Source: UBA4465 sp002292365 (GTDB taxonomy: Bacteria; Bacteroidota; Bacteroidia; Cytophagales; Cyclobacteriaceae). Taken from it: a stretch of 64,000 nucleotides of DNA. The stretch covers positions 119,709 to 183,708 of the forward strand of contig CALSQY010000003.1 of NCBI GenBank assembly GCA_943788615.1, read 5' to 3'. A program made the position numbers and the translations under genes. The notes beneath the pieces are model-generated. The model saw only the letters and a list, made by a program, of their open reading frames with translations, ran no database searches and had not been told where the DNA came from. This document shows, one piece after another, positions 46,182-54,929 of this stretch. Numbering within the stretch: position 1 is the stretch's first letter; the number at the start of each line of letters is the position of its first letter.

Positions 46182-46835
46182 TTAGTTGCCTTTTCGATAA
46201 TCTGCAAGAAATTTTTCTAGACCACTATCGGTTAAGGGATGCTTGAGAAGACCTGTGATAACGTTTAGGGGGCATGTAACTACATCAGCACCTATTTCAG
46301 CACATTGAAGAAGGTGCAAATTATGTCGGACAGATGCTGCAAGGACTTCAGTTTCGAATCCGAAGTTGTCAAAAATATGCACAATTTGTTCAATTAATTG
46401 GATACCGTCTGATCCAATATCATCCAGTCTTCCGATAAATGGAGAAACATAGGATGCGCCTGCTTTAGCGGCTAAAATCGCCTGCCCCGCGTTAAAAATG
46501 AGTGTGCAATTAGTTCTTATCCCCTCATCAGCCAGTGCTTTTATGGCCTTAACTCCTTCTTTAATCATAGGAATTTTCACTACTATTTTATCATCTATCT
46601 TTGCTAAAGATTTACCTTCCTTGAGCATCTCATCAAAGTGGGTAGAAATGACTTCTGCGCTTACATTGTCATCAACAATGTTGCAAATATCTTTATAATG
46701 CTTTAAGATGTTTTCAGTTCCGGTAATGCCCTCTTTTGCCATCAGCGATGGATTCGTTGTTACACCATCAAGAACACCAAGGTCATAAGCTTCTTTTATT
46801 TCAGAAAGATTGGCGGTGTCAATAAAAAATTTCAT
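46182..46835 (-). CDS. fsa: Transaldolase/fructose-6-phosphate aldolase family protein
   Basis: 217 residues from the ATG at 46835. The open frame extends upstream to 46955, but that part lies within the SRP RNA gene and is not coding. 'MKFFIDTANLSEIKEAYDLG', 'DGVTTNPSLMAKEG', the Schiff-base Lys in 'IVVKIPM', 'TNCTLIFNAGQAILAAKAGA' and 'YVSPFIGRLDDIG' define the short TalC/FSA family. It is either a true transaldolase of the pentose phosphate pathway or a fructose-6-phosphate aldolase; sequence alone does not separate them. First gene of the operon with the 67-residue protein and ftsE. Confidence 0.9.
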   Translation of the reverse strand: MKFFIDTANLSEIKEAYDLGVLDGVTTNPSLMAKEGITGTENILKHYKDICNIVDDNVSAEVISTHFDEMLKEGKSLAKIDDKIVVKIPMIKEGVKAIKALADEGIRTNCTLIFNAGQAILAAKAGASYVSPFIGRLDDIGSDGIQLIEQIVHIFDNFGFETEVLAASVRHNLHLLQCAEIGADVVTCPLNVITGLLKHPLTDSGLEKFLADYRKGN

Positions 46836-46864
46836 CAGAGAATCATTTAATTTAAATAAAAAAA

Positions 46865-46953
46865 GCAAACGAAAATCGCACCGCTTCAACCGTTTACCCT
46901 TGCTTCCTTCCGGACCTGGGGGATTCAACAGGAGCTGGTCGTATTCGTTTGCC
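46865..46953 (-). ncRNA. ffs: Signal recognition particle RNA (small, 4.5S type)
   Basis: The minus strand holds the SRP domain IV core: GGTCCGGAAGGAAGCAAGGG, with the GGAA tetraloop and the asymmetric AGCA/C loop that binds Ffh. The RNA starts GGCAAACGAA near 46953 and ends TTCGTTTGC near 46865, so the two ends pair to close a single hairpin of about 89 bases. A run of seven T residues (46864-46858) follows as terminator. It is located directly upstream of the transaldolase gene on the same strand. Confidence 0.95.
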
Positions 46954-47152
46954 AAAACAAATTTAATGCTAAATTATTTACCATTTAAGTTTGTCTTTCA
47001 ATTAAGTTTGGAGTTTCAGATAATATTTTCATTTCTAAATATAAATTTGGGATTTACGGAGAACTTATCATCGTTGGATCATACTTTTCTTGGTATGAAA
47101 AATGTAAAAACAAAGATTTATAGATCAAAATGACAGATAATTGCAGTAGCAT

Positions 47153-47851
47153 ATGAGGCATTTCATGATTTCTATTTTATTTTTGTTTTCAGTTGAGAGC
47201 AGTAAGGGTCAGGGACATTGGTTGATGGGACCAACGGTGGGGCCTCATTATTCCTCTTCTTACATCGAGCATACCATTTATAGGGTCAATTTACTTTCTC
47301 GGCCAATCAAAGGATTGCACGGAGGTTTGATGTTTCAATATTTTCCTGACATTTACAAAGGAAGTCTGAATACAGGTCTCAGGATGAGTATCAATTTTAC
47401 TGAAAAGGGTTGGGATCAAGAGTATTTGGATACCCTCAATACCCTCAATACCGTTCGGACAAAAATGGATTACTTAAACATCCCTGTAGAATCTATTTTT
47501 TATGTAGGTTCTCAAAAAAGTAAGGCCTACCTACTATTGGGTATTTATGTAGATTTTTTGTTGCGATACGATGTTCCTAAAGATCCTCAAGACAAAAGCG
47601 AAAAGACTGATTTTTGGACGTTTGATCCTCAACGGGATAAGTCGTTTGCCTATGGAGGGAAGTGTGGTTTGGGATACCAAAGAAAGATGGGCTTAGGACA
47701 ACTGTCTTTGGAAGCTTACATTACATACGGCTTCAGTAACATCATGTTCACTATTGATAGGTCAACGGATATACCTGATATGAGTAATCATTGGGATACT
47801 GGATTGAGCTTAAGTTATTTAATTCCTGTAATGAGGAACAAATTTAATTGA
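47153..47851 (+). CDS. Outer-membrane beta-barrel protein
   Basis: 232 residues with a signal peptide ending SKGQ. Strand-like segments rich in Tyr, Phe and Gly ('GLHGGLMFQYF', 'LNTGLRMSINF', 'KAYLLLGIYVDFLLRY', 'AYGGKCGLGYQRKMGLGQLSLEAYITYGFS', 'DTGLSLSYLIPV') fit the OMP_b-brl_2/PorT-like families. Function unknown. Standalone plus-strand gene downstream of, and divergent from, the ffs/fsa unit. Confidence 0.75.
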   Translation: MRHFMISILFLFSVESSKGQGHWLMGPTVGPHYSSSYIEHTIYRVNLLSRPIKGLHGGLMFQYFPDIYKGSLNTGLRMSINFTEKGWDQEYLDTLNTLNTVRTKMDYLNIPVESIFYVGSQKSKAYLLLGIYVDFLLRYDVPKDPQDKSEKTDFWTFDPQRDKSFAYGGKCGLGYQRKMGLGQLSLEAYITYGFSNIMFTIDRSTDIPDMSNHWDTGLSLSYLIPVMRNKFN

Positions 47852-47944
47852 ATGCGTGCTAGATTCACGAATTTACAAGTGAATGTTTCTGCGTGCTTGA
47901 AGTATTCGATATCTGCCTTTATCATATTAAAAGTTCAGTACTTC

Positions 47945-48344
47945 TTAGATAAAATACTTATCGACAATATTTTCTAATATGCTCCGATCAGTATGGATGC
48001 TTTTAGAGGTGTAGATGTAGGCAGAAAGTTCCATGATTACTATTGGGTTAATAGCCTAATTTAAGGGTAATTCTTTCACAAAAATTAATTTCCTTCAGAT
48101 AAATTTTTTTATCAATTTCATGAGTGTGATTAGGTTTATTCGGCATTCTAATTTTTCTTATTTTGGCAAATGATATAAGTCCCCGACGAATTTTGGAAAT
48201 GTAATGAGTGCTTCTATTTGAGTAGAATTGAGTCCGTTATATTGACTCTTTTTTTTTAATTACCTCTATTTCCTTTTTTGAGATGTTATGATCTGCCTGA
48301 GCAAGATGAATGAGTATACTGAGTTGCGTATCTAGAGGTAACAT
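47945..48344 (-). pseudogene. Frameshifted TerB-like (tellurite-resistance type) gene
   Basis: Reading on the minus strand from 48344 gives 'MLPLDTQLSILIHLAQADHN', 'ISKKEIEVIKK', then a stop. The TerB pattern continues in other frames: 'NGLNSTQIEALITFPKF', 'EKLECRINLITLMKL', 'DKKIYLKEINFCERITLKLG', 'IVIMELSAYIYTSKSI', 'ILENIVDKYFI' ending in TAA at 47945. The order and spacing match one TerB-like helical domain of ~130 residues broken by at least three frameshifts. No conventional ORF of useful length exists, so it is easily missed. Confidence 0.8.
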
Positions 48345-48443
48345 ATCAAGTCCAATACCCAAAGAAGTTGGCTAAAGAATATTTTATAAAAAAAATAATT
48401 TCAGTTTGTTTTTCTGCAAGAAATATACTTTATTCGCAGTATA

Positions 48444-48500
48444 TTGACATTAAATAAAACATATTGGTGGTGTCTCGAAATACAAATTTCTAATTTGTGA
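48444..48500 (+). promoter_or_regulatory. Candidate trp leader peptide with tandem Trp codons
   Basis: A short frame beginning at TTG (48444) encodes (M)TLNKTYWWCLEIQISNL and ends TGA at 48498. It has two adjacent Trp codons (TGG TGG at 48465-48470). Its 3' part contains a 7-bp hairpin (ACAAATT/AATTTGT, 48482-48498). The placement, ~67 bases before trpE and ahead of a terminator, is what a ribosome-mediated trp attenuator would show. No ATG start exists, and a competing antiterminator stem was not found by eye. Confidence 0.4.
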
Positions 48501-48526
48501 GCGTAACCTTGTGTAAGAAAAACATA

Positions 48527-48557
48527 AAGCCTGCTGTTCACAGCAGGCTTTTTTTTT
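48527..48557 (+). terminator. Attenuator-like intrinsic terminator before trpE
   Basis: AAGCCTGCTG pairs perfectly with CAGCAGGCTT (48527-48536 with 48541-48550), loop TTCA, followed by nine T residues. It ends 9 bases before the trpE ATG, and there is no plus-strand gene for ~680 bases upstream, so its only sensible role is to control entry into the trp operon. Confidence 0.85.
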
Positions 48558-48566
48558 GACCCATGA

Positions 48567-49976
48567 ATGATGAAAAAATATTCCTTAAAAACCATTGCTT
48601 CTAGCTTTTTAGCAGATACCATTACTCCGGTTTCCGCCTATTTGCAGCTCAGAGATCAATTTTCGAAAGTGCTCTTGCTTGAAAGTTCAGATTATCATGG
48701 CGAAGAAGATAGCTATTCTTATATCTGTTGCCATCCGATAGCCACTTTTGAGACCTATAAAGGAATCACGAGTTGCACTTATCCAGATGGTTCAAAAGAA
48801 GAGGTTCACACTGATCCCTTGGAGGCACTCAAAACATTTAAATCAGTATTTGAATACAAAAAAACCGAGGTAAAATACAGTGAAACGGGTCTCTTTGGTT
48901 ATATGAATTACGATGCAGTCGTACATTTTGAAGAGATTGAAATACAGGAGAAGTTATCGATCCATAAACGTATACCAGAGATCAGGTATTCATTGTATAA
49001 ATATCTTGTTATTTTTGATCAATTTAAAAATCAGTGTCACGTTGTCGAATCTTACTTAGATGAGCCAGGGAGTGAGATTAAAAGGATCATAGAATGCTTG
49101 CACAAGCAGACCACACCCTCTTTTTCATTTGATAGTGTAGGCGAAATAACCTCTGATCATACCGATAATGAGTTTTTAGAAATGGTCAAAAAAGGGATTG
49201 ATCATTGTAACCTAGGAGATGTTTTTCAGGTCGTTTTTTCACGACAATTTGAGTCCGCATTTAAGGGGGATGAATTTCAAGCATATCGAGCACTCAGATC
49301 AATTAATCCATCTCCTTATCTTTTTTATTTTGATTATGGCTCCTATAAAATTTTCGGTTCATCTCCTGAAGCGCAAATCATTGTTAATGCGAAAGAAGCC
49401 GTGATCTACCCCATTGCAGGTACTTTTAGAAGGACCGGAGATGATGCGGCGGATGCTGATTTGGCTCGAAAGCTTTTAGAGGATCCCAAGGAGAATTCTG
49501 AACACATCATGCTAGTAGATTTGGCTCGAAATGATCTCAGTAAGTTTACCTCGGATGTCACCGTTGAAACCTACAAAGAAGTTCAGTATTATTCCCATGT
49601 CATTCACCTAGTAAGTAAGGTTACTGGACAATTGGATCTAGCCTCAGATTCTTTAGATATTGTTGCCAGTACGTTTCCGGCGGGAACCTTGTCCGGGGCG
49701 CCTAAGCATCGTGCGATGGAGCTTATCGGCCAATACGAAAAGAGTGCGCGAGGATATTATGGCGGTGCCATTGGGTTTATGGATTTTGAAGGAGGCTTTA
49801 ACCATGCCATTATGATTCGTACTTTTTTAAGTCAGTGGGGGAAATTGATTTTCAGAGCAGGTGCGGGTATTGTTTCCAAATCCGTTCCGGAAAATGAGGT
49901 ACAGGAAGTTTATAATAAGCTAGCAGCCCTTGAAAAAGCGATGGAGATGGCCCAATTGAATTCAAAGCCAAGATGA
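48567..49976 (+). CDS. trpE: Anthranilate synthase component I
   Basis: 469 residues. N-terminal regulatory domain with the tryptophan feedback motif LLES-x10-S ('LLLESSDYHGEEDSYSYI', residues ~34-51). Catalytic domain landmarks: 'QVVFSRQFE', 'FGSSPEAQI', 'PIAGTFRRTGDD', 'HIMLVDLARNDL', 'FPAGTLSGAPKHRAMELI' and 'RAGAGIV'. It converts chorismate and ammonia to anthranilate with TrpG. The stop overlaps the trpG ATG by four bases (ATGA). An intrinsic terminator lies immediately upstream. An ATG three bases later is possible but makes no difference. Confidence 0.97.
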   Translation: MMKKYSLKTIASSFLADTITPVSAYLQLRDQFSKVLLLESSDYHGEEDSYSYICCHPIATFETYKGITSCTYPDGSKEEVHTDPLEALKTFKSVFEYKKTEVKYSETGLFGYMNYDAVVHFEEIEIQEKLSIHKRIPEIRYSLYKYLVIFDQFKNQCHVVESYLDEPGSEIKRIIECLHKQTTPSFSFDSVGEITSDHTDNEFLEMVKKGIDHCNLGDVFQVVFSRQFESAFKGDEFQAYRALRSINPSPYLFYFDYGSYKIFGSSPEAQIIVNAKEAVIYPIAGTFRRTGDDAADADLARKLLEDPKENSEHIMLVDLARNDLSKFTSDVTVETYKEVQYYSHVIHLVSKVTGQLDLASDSLDIVASTFPAGTLSGAPKHRAMELIGQYEKSARGYYGGAIGFMDFEGGFNHAIMIRTFLSQWGKLIFRAGAGIVSKSVPENEVQEVYNKLAALEKAMEMAQLNSKPR

Positions 49977-50551
49977 AAATATTAGTATTAGATAACTACG
50001 ATAGCTTTACCTATAATTTGGTTCATATTTTAAGGACGCTCGGATTACATAAAGATCTAGCCGTTTTTAGAAATGATAAAATCATTATTGAGGAGGTAGG
50101 ACAATATGATTGTGTGTTACTTTCTCCCGGTCCTGGGATTCCAAAAGACGCAGGAATCATGCCTGAAATCATAAGGGAATATGGGGCGACCAAGAGCATT
50201 TTAGGTGTATGCTTAGGACACCAAGCTATCGGCGAGGCTTACGGTGCCCAATTGTATAATTTGGATGAAGTTTATCATGGGGTAGTCACCGACATATTTT
50301 TAAAAAGTTCAGATCCAATATTCCATGAAGTTCCTGATTCTTTTAAGGCTTGCAGGTATCATTCATGGGCAATTTCCAATAAAAATTTACCCCAAGATCT
50401 CATTGTCACCTCAGAAGATGCGAACCAATGTGTGATGTCTGTAAAACATAAAGAATACAATGTACGCGGACTGCAATTTCATCCCGAGTCCATCATGTCT
50501 TCACATGGGAAAAAAATGATTATTAATTGGTTAGAACATTCAGGAAAATGA
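49973..50551 (+). CDS. trpG: Anthranilate synthase glutamine amidotransferase
   Basis: 192 residues, class I glutaminase: 'LDNYDSFTYNLVH', oxyanion 'LSPGPGIPKDAG', nucleophile Cys in 'GVCLGHQAIGEAYG' (~residue 80), and the His-Glu pair in 'FHPESIMSS'. It supplies ammonia to TrpE; it may also serve PabB. ATGA overlap with trpE before and trpD after implies translational coupling. Confidence 0.97.
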   Translation: MKILVLDNYDSFTYNLVHILRTLGLHKDLAVFRNDKIIIEEVGQYDCVLLSPGPGIPKDAGIMPEIIREYGATKSILGVCLGHQAIGEAYGAQLYNLDEVYHGVVTDIFLKSSDPIFHEVPDSFKACRYHSWAISNKNLPQDLIVTSEDANQCVMSVKHKEYNVRGLQFHPESIMSSHGKKMIINWLEHSGK

Positions 50552-51540
50552 AAAATATTCTCAATAAGTTATTTAACTATCAATCACTAGAAAAAGAGGA
50601 GGCACGGAAAATTTTAACAAACCTTGCCTCAGGAGCTTACAATCACAGTCAAATGGCCGCGTTTATGACGGTATTCATGATGCGCAACATTACCGTAGAT
50701 GAACTGTCGGGATTCCGAGATGCGATGCTTGAACTGTGTATAAAAATCCCTGCAGAAGGATACAATACCATAGACCTTTGTGGTACGGGAGGAGATGGTA
50801 AGGATACCTTTAATATATCCACTTTGGCATCTTTTGTGGTTGCCGGAGCAGGATATCATGTGGCCAAGCATGGTAATTACGGCGTTTCTTCCGTCTGTGG
50901 GTCCTCCAATGTTTTAGAATATTTAGGGTGTAAATTCTCCAGCGATGTGGGGCGAATCATGAAAAGTTTTGATCAAAGTAACATTGCATTTCTACACGCT
51001 CCCTTGTTTCATCCGGCGATGAAAAATGTGGCACCTATCCGTAAAGAATTGGGGGTAAAAACCTTTTTTAACATGTTGGGACCTATGGTCAATCCAGCCG
51101 CTCCAACGAATCAAATGGTAGGCGTGTTCAATCTCGAATTGGCCCGTTTGTATGGTTACCTGTATCAGAATACTGACAAGAATTTTCTTATTGTACATTC
51201 CTTAGATGGTTACGATGAAATTTCTTTAACTGGAGACTTCAAGTACATTTCTAATGAGGGAGAAGCCATAGGTACACCGAGTTTACTCGGGCTTTCTTAT
51301 TTAGATGCTGTGGATTTATCAGGGGGGTCGGATATCAAGTCGTCAGCACAGTTGTTTAAAGAAATTCTTGATTGTAAAGGGACTGATTCACAAAATAATG
51401 TAGTCATTGCCAATGCAGGAATGGCTATTGCCACGATCAACGGGAGTCCTTTCGAAGCTGCGGTAGAAGAAGCTCGAACTTCTTTGATATCGGGTAAAGC
51501 GAAGAGTACATTCAGTAAGTTTTTAGAAATCAACGCATAA
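50548..51540 (+). CDS. trpD: Anthranilate phosphoribosyltransferase
   Basis: 330 residues from the ATG at 50548, which overlaps the trpG stop (ATGA); an open upstream extension to 50527 lies inside trpG and is unlikely. PRPP/Mg motif 'DLCGTGGDGKDTFNIST', anthranilate site 'KHGNYGVSSVCGSSNVLEYLG', 'HPAMKNVAPIRKELGVKTFFNMLGP'. Transfers phosphoribose to anthranilate. Four bases before trpC. Confidence 0.97.
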   Translation: MKNILNKLFNYQSLEKEEARKILTNLASGAYNHSQMAAFMTVFMMRNITVDELSGFRDAMLELCIKIPAEGYNTIDLCGTGGDGKDTFNISTLASFVVAGAGYHVAKHGNYGVSSVCGSSNVLEYLGCKFSSDVGRIMKSFDQSNIAFLHAPLFHPAMKNVAPIRKELGVKTFFNMLGPMVNPAAPTNQMVGVFNLELARLYGYLYQNTDKNFLIVHSLDGYDEISLTGDFKYISNEGEAIGTPSLLGLSYLDAVDLSGGSDIKSSAQLFKEILDCKGTDSQNNVVIANAGMAIATINGSPFEAAVEEARTSLISGKAKSTFSKFLEINA

Positions 51541-51544
51541 GGAG

Positions 51545-52348
51545 ATGAGTATTTTGTCTAAAATCATTGAAAATAAGAAGCAGGAAGTAGCTGCGAGAAA
51601 AATAGCGCAACCCATCGCTGCGCTTGAAATGAAGTCTTATTTCTCAAGAGAGACTCATTCTCTTGCAAAGCAAATCAGACAAACTGAATCACCGGGGATC
51701 ATCTCAGAGTTCAAACGAAAAAGTCCCTCTAAGGGGATAATTAATGATTGGTCATCGGTTGAAGAGGTGGCTCATGATTATGTGAAGGCAGGCGTATCTG
51801 GACTCTCTATTTTAACTGATCAAGATTATTTTGGAGGATCCATCATAGATTTACAAACGGTAAGAGATCATCAAAACTGTCCGGTTTTACGCAAAGACTT
51901 TATGGTAGATGAATACCAAATCATTGAGGCTAAGGCCATGGGAGCAGATGTGATTTTATTGATAGCTGCGGCTTTGTCGGTAAGGGAACTCACCGCATTG
52001 GGGGCCTTGGCGCAAAGCTTGGACTTAGAGGTATTATTAGAGGTACACAATGAAGCAGAGTTGGAAAAAAGTTTAAACCCTCATATTGATTTATTGGCGG
52101 TCAACAATAGAAATCTCAGCACTTTTGAAACTTCAGTAGCGGTATCAAAGTCATTGGCAGCACTTATACCCAATGATTTTGTTAAGGTGTCAGAGAGCGG
52201 AATAGATGATCCAAATGTAGTTGTTGATTTAATGGCATATGGATATGAAGGATTTTTGATTGGAGAATGTTTTATGAAGACCCGTAATCCGGGTAGATAT
52301 TGTTCCGAATTTATTAAAGCCATAAAATTATTGACAGATGAAACTTAA
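51545..52348 (+). CDS. trpC: Indole-3-glycerol phosphate synthase
   Basis: 267 residues, TIM barrel. 'EFKRKSPSKG' carries the catalytic Lys region, followed by 'VLRKDFMVDEYQI', 'AVNNRNLSTFETS' and the C-terminal phosphate site 'KVSESGI' and 'GFLIGECFM'. Separate from trpF, unlike the E. coli fusion. Overlaps trpF by 11 bases. Confidence 0.96.
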   Translation: MSILSKIIENKKQEVAARKIAQPIAALEMKSYFSRETHSLAKQIRQTESPGIISEFKRKSPSKGIINDWSSVEEVAHDYVKAGVSGLSILTDQDYFGGSIIDLQTVRDHQNCPVLRKDFMVDEYQIIEAKAMGADVILLIAAALSVRELTALGALAQSLDLEVLLEVHNEAELEKSLNPHIDLLAVNNRNLSTFETSVAVSKSLAALIPNDFVKVSESGIDDPNVVVDLMAYGYEGFLIGECFMKTRNPGRYCSEFIKAIKLLTDET

Positions 52349-52946
52349 AGTTTGTGGCATGCGAGAAGTGGCGAATATTAAATCAGTATTGGCCATAAAA
52401 CCTGATTTAATGGGATTCATATTTTATCTTAAATCAAAAAGATTTGTGGATGAACTCTCATTAGATGGCATCAATTTTGGTACGACTCAGAAGGTAGGGG
52501 TTTTTGTCAATGAACCGTTGGATTCATTGGCAGAAAAGGTTAAAAAATTTGACTTAGATTATGTGCAATTGCACGGAGATGAATCACTTTCTTACCTTGT
52601 GGCGGTCAAATACTTGGGGGTAAAGGTGATTAAAGTATTTAGAATTCAAGATGAATTACCTATAGCTGAAATTTTAGCTTTTGAGCAGGAGGCAGATTAT
52701 TTCTTATACGATACTTTATCTCTTGAATATGGTGGATCAGGTAAAAAGTTTCACTGGGATATTTTAAATGACAGTCCGAGTTCAAAACCTTTTTGGCTCA
52801 GCGGAGGTCTTTCAATGGAAAGTCTTAAAGCGCTGGGTTTGATTGATCATCCGGGACTTATAGGTATTGACGTGAACAGCAAGTTTGAAAGTCATCCAGG
52901 GATGAAAAACATTGAATTACTGCGGGCATTAAAAAAATCATTATGA
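52338..52946 (+). CDS. trpF: Phosphoribosylanthranilate isomerase
   Basis: 202 residues, TIM barrel. Catalytic Cys in 'KVCGMRE' (residue 6) and acid region 'GIDVNSKFESHPGMKN' near the end; 'DYVQLHGDES' and 'FWLSGGLSMESL' are typical. Overlaps trpC by 11 bases and trpB by four (ATGA). Confidence 0.95.
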   Translation: MKLKVCGMREVANIKSVLAIKPDLMGFIFYLKSKRFVDELSLDGINFGTTQKVGVFVNEPLDSLAEKVKKFDLDYVQLHGDESLSYLVAVKYLGVKVIKVFRIQDELPIAEILAFEQEADYFLYDTLSLEYGGSGKKFHWDILNDSPSSKPFWLSGGLSMESLKALGLIDHPGLIGIDVNSKFESHPGMKNIELLRALKKSL

Positions 52947-54133
52947 TAACAAAGGAAAATTATAAAGTAAATAGCAAAGGGTATTATGGGAAGTTCGGTG
53001 GGGCCTATGTACCTGAAATGTTATTGCCAAATATATTAGAACTTCAAGAAAATTATCTTGAGATAACAAGTAGGCCAAGTTTCAAAAAAGAATTTGATTA
53101 TCTTTTAAAGGATTATGTTGGCCGGCCCACACCCTTATATTTGGCTCAGCGCATGTCTGAAAAATATCAAGCACAAATATTCTTAAAAAGAGAAGATTTG
53201 TGTCATACTGGTGCGCACAAAGTCAATAATACTATTGGTCAAATTTTATTGGCCAAGGCGTTGAATAAAAAAAAGATCATAGCTGAAACCGGGGCAGGGC
53301 AACATGGTGTTGCGACCGCAACCGTTTGTGCTTTGATGGGCATGGAATGTATTATTTATATGGGTGCTGTGGATATGGTGAGACAGCGACCCAATGTAGA
53401 ACGAATGAAAATTTTAGGTGCTGATATTAGGGCTGCTGAATCTGGGAGTAAAACCCTAAAAGATGCTACCAATGAAGCCATGAGACATTGGATCAATCAC
53501 CCTACCGATACCCATTACATTATTGGATCGGTTGTGGGTCCCCACCCTTATCCAGATTTAGTAGCCAGATTTCAATCTGTGATCAGTGAGGAGATCAAAT
53601 ATCAACTCAACGAACAAATAGGCCGAGATCATCCAGATATGGTCATTGCTTGCGTCGGAGGAGGCAGCAATGCTGCAGGAGCTTTCTATCATTATTTAGA
53701 TCGGCTTGAGGTACAATTAATTGCCGCTGAGGCCGCAGGATTAGGTATTGATAATAGAAAATCGGCAGCGACATCTTTTTTAGGTACCGAAGGAATTCTT
53801 CACGGCAGTAAAACCCTGTTGATGCAGACCGCTGATGGGCAGGTGACAGAACCCTATTCTATCTCTGCAGGATTAGATTATCCAGGTATTGGACCGATTC
53901 ATGCCCATCTTTTTGATTCAGAAAGAGCTCATTTTTGTGCCGTAACTGACGAAGAAGCCATGCATGCGGGTATTGCCTTGAGCCGATTAGAAGGGATTAT
54001 TCCTGCTATCGAAACAGCACATGCCATCTCTGTACTTGATAAAATTGAGGTAAAAGAGAAGATCGTGGTCATCAATGTATCGGGGAGAGGAGATAAAGAT
54101 TTAGATACTTACATTTCTTGGGGTAAATATTAA
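52943..54133 (+). CDS. trpB: Tryptophan synthase beta subunit
   Basis: 396 residues. Pyridoxal-phosphate Lys in 'HTGAHKVNNTIGQ' (Lys ~88), 'ETGAGQHGVATATV', phosphate-binding 'CVGGGSNAAGAF', and 'AISAGLDYPGIGP'-type COMM region ('SAGLDYPGIGPIHA'). It is the TrpB1 type that pairs with TrpA. Twelve bases before trpA. Confidence 0.98.
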   Translation: MITKENYKVNSKGYYGKFGGAYVPEMLLPNILELQENYLEITSRPSFKKEFDYLLKDYVGRPTPLYLAQRMSEKYQAQIFLKREDLCHTGAHKVNNTIGQILLAKALNKKKIIAETGAGQHGVATATVCALMGMECIIYMGAVDMVRQRPNVERMKILGADIRAAESGSKTLKDATNEAMRHWINHPTDTHYIIGSVVGPHPYPDLVARFQSVISEEIKYQLNEQIGRDHPDMVIACVGGGSNAAGAFYHYLDRLEVQLIAAEAAGLGIDNRKSAATSFLGTEGILHGSKTLLMQTADGQVTEPYSISAGLDYPGIGPIHAHLFDSERAHFCAVTDEEAMHAGIALSRLEGIIPAIETAHAISVLDKIEVKEKIVVINVSGRGDKDLDTYISWGKY

Positions 54134-54145
54134 TAGGGTTGCATT

Positions 54146-54919
54146 ATGAATAGAATTGATGGAGTTTTTTCGAAGAAAAAAAAAGAGGTTTTAAATATTT
54201 ACTTCACTGCAGGCTATCCAAAGATCAATGATACCCTGAGAATTGCACATGCTTTGGAAGAGGCAGGGGTGGATATCATCGAAATAGGCATTCCTTATTC
54301 TGATCCTATTGCAGATGGACCTACCATTCAAGATTCATCTCAAAAAGCTTTAGATGCGGGGATGTCACTTAAGCTGCTGATGAGGCAATTGCAGGATCTG
54401 AGAAAACATATTAAGATCCCGGTAATATTAATGGGTTATTTTAATCCTGTACTTCAGTATGGATTTACTAAATTTTGCCAAGATTGCAAAAAAGTTGGCA
54501 TTGACGGTATTATTTTACCCGATTTACCAATGCAAGAATATGCAGAAATGTACCAAGAAACTTTTGAGGAATATGGGATATACAATATATTTCTCATGAC
54601 TCCTCAAACCTCTGAGAAAAGAGTTTTGCAAATTAATGAAGCTTCTAAAGGCTTTATCTACATGGTCTCTTCGGCAAGTATTACCGGGGCTAAACAAGAG
54701 GTTTCTCAAGCCCAAATCGATTATTTTGAACGTATTCAAAAAATGAACCTGTCCGTTCAAAGATTGATAGGATTTGGTATTTCAAATAAAGAAACCTTTG
54801 ACAATGCGTGTCAATATGCATCAGGAGCGATCATAGGTAGTGCTTTTATTAATCAATTGAACAAAGATGATTCCGATGAAGCCATTACTTCGTTTGTTGA
54901 ATCCATTATCAACCCGTAA
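54146..54919 (+). CDS. trpA: Tryptophan synthase alpha subunit
   Basis: 257 residues. The catalytic Glu and Asp are in 'VDIIEIGIPYSDPIADGPTIQDSS' (E~48, D~59), and phosphate-binding 'IGFGIS' and 'GAIIGSAF' are at the end. Splits indole-3-glycerol phosphate to indole for TrpB. Ten bases separate its stop from the phhA start. Confidence 0.96.
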   Translation: MNRIDGVFSKKKKEVLNIYFTAGYPKINDTLRIAHALEEAGVDIIEIGIPYSDPIADGPTIQDSSQKALDAGMSLKLLMRQLQDLRKHIKIPVILMGYFNPVLQYGFTKFCQDCKKVGIDGIILPDLPMQEYAEMYQETFEEYGIYNIFLMTPQTSEKRVLQINEASKGFIYMVSSASITGAKQEVSQAQIDYFERIQKMNLSVQRLIGFGISNKETFDNACQYASGAIIGSAFINQLNKDDSDEAITSFVESIINP

Positions 54920-54929
54920 CGAATCGATA

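Noticed and set aside
46836..46955. N-terminal extension of the transaldolase frame
   Set aside because: It overlaps the SRP RNA gene exactly, and the known family starts at MKFFIDTANL.
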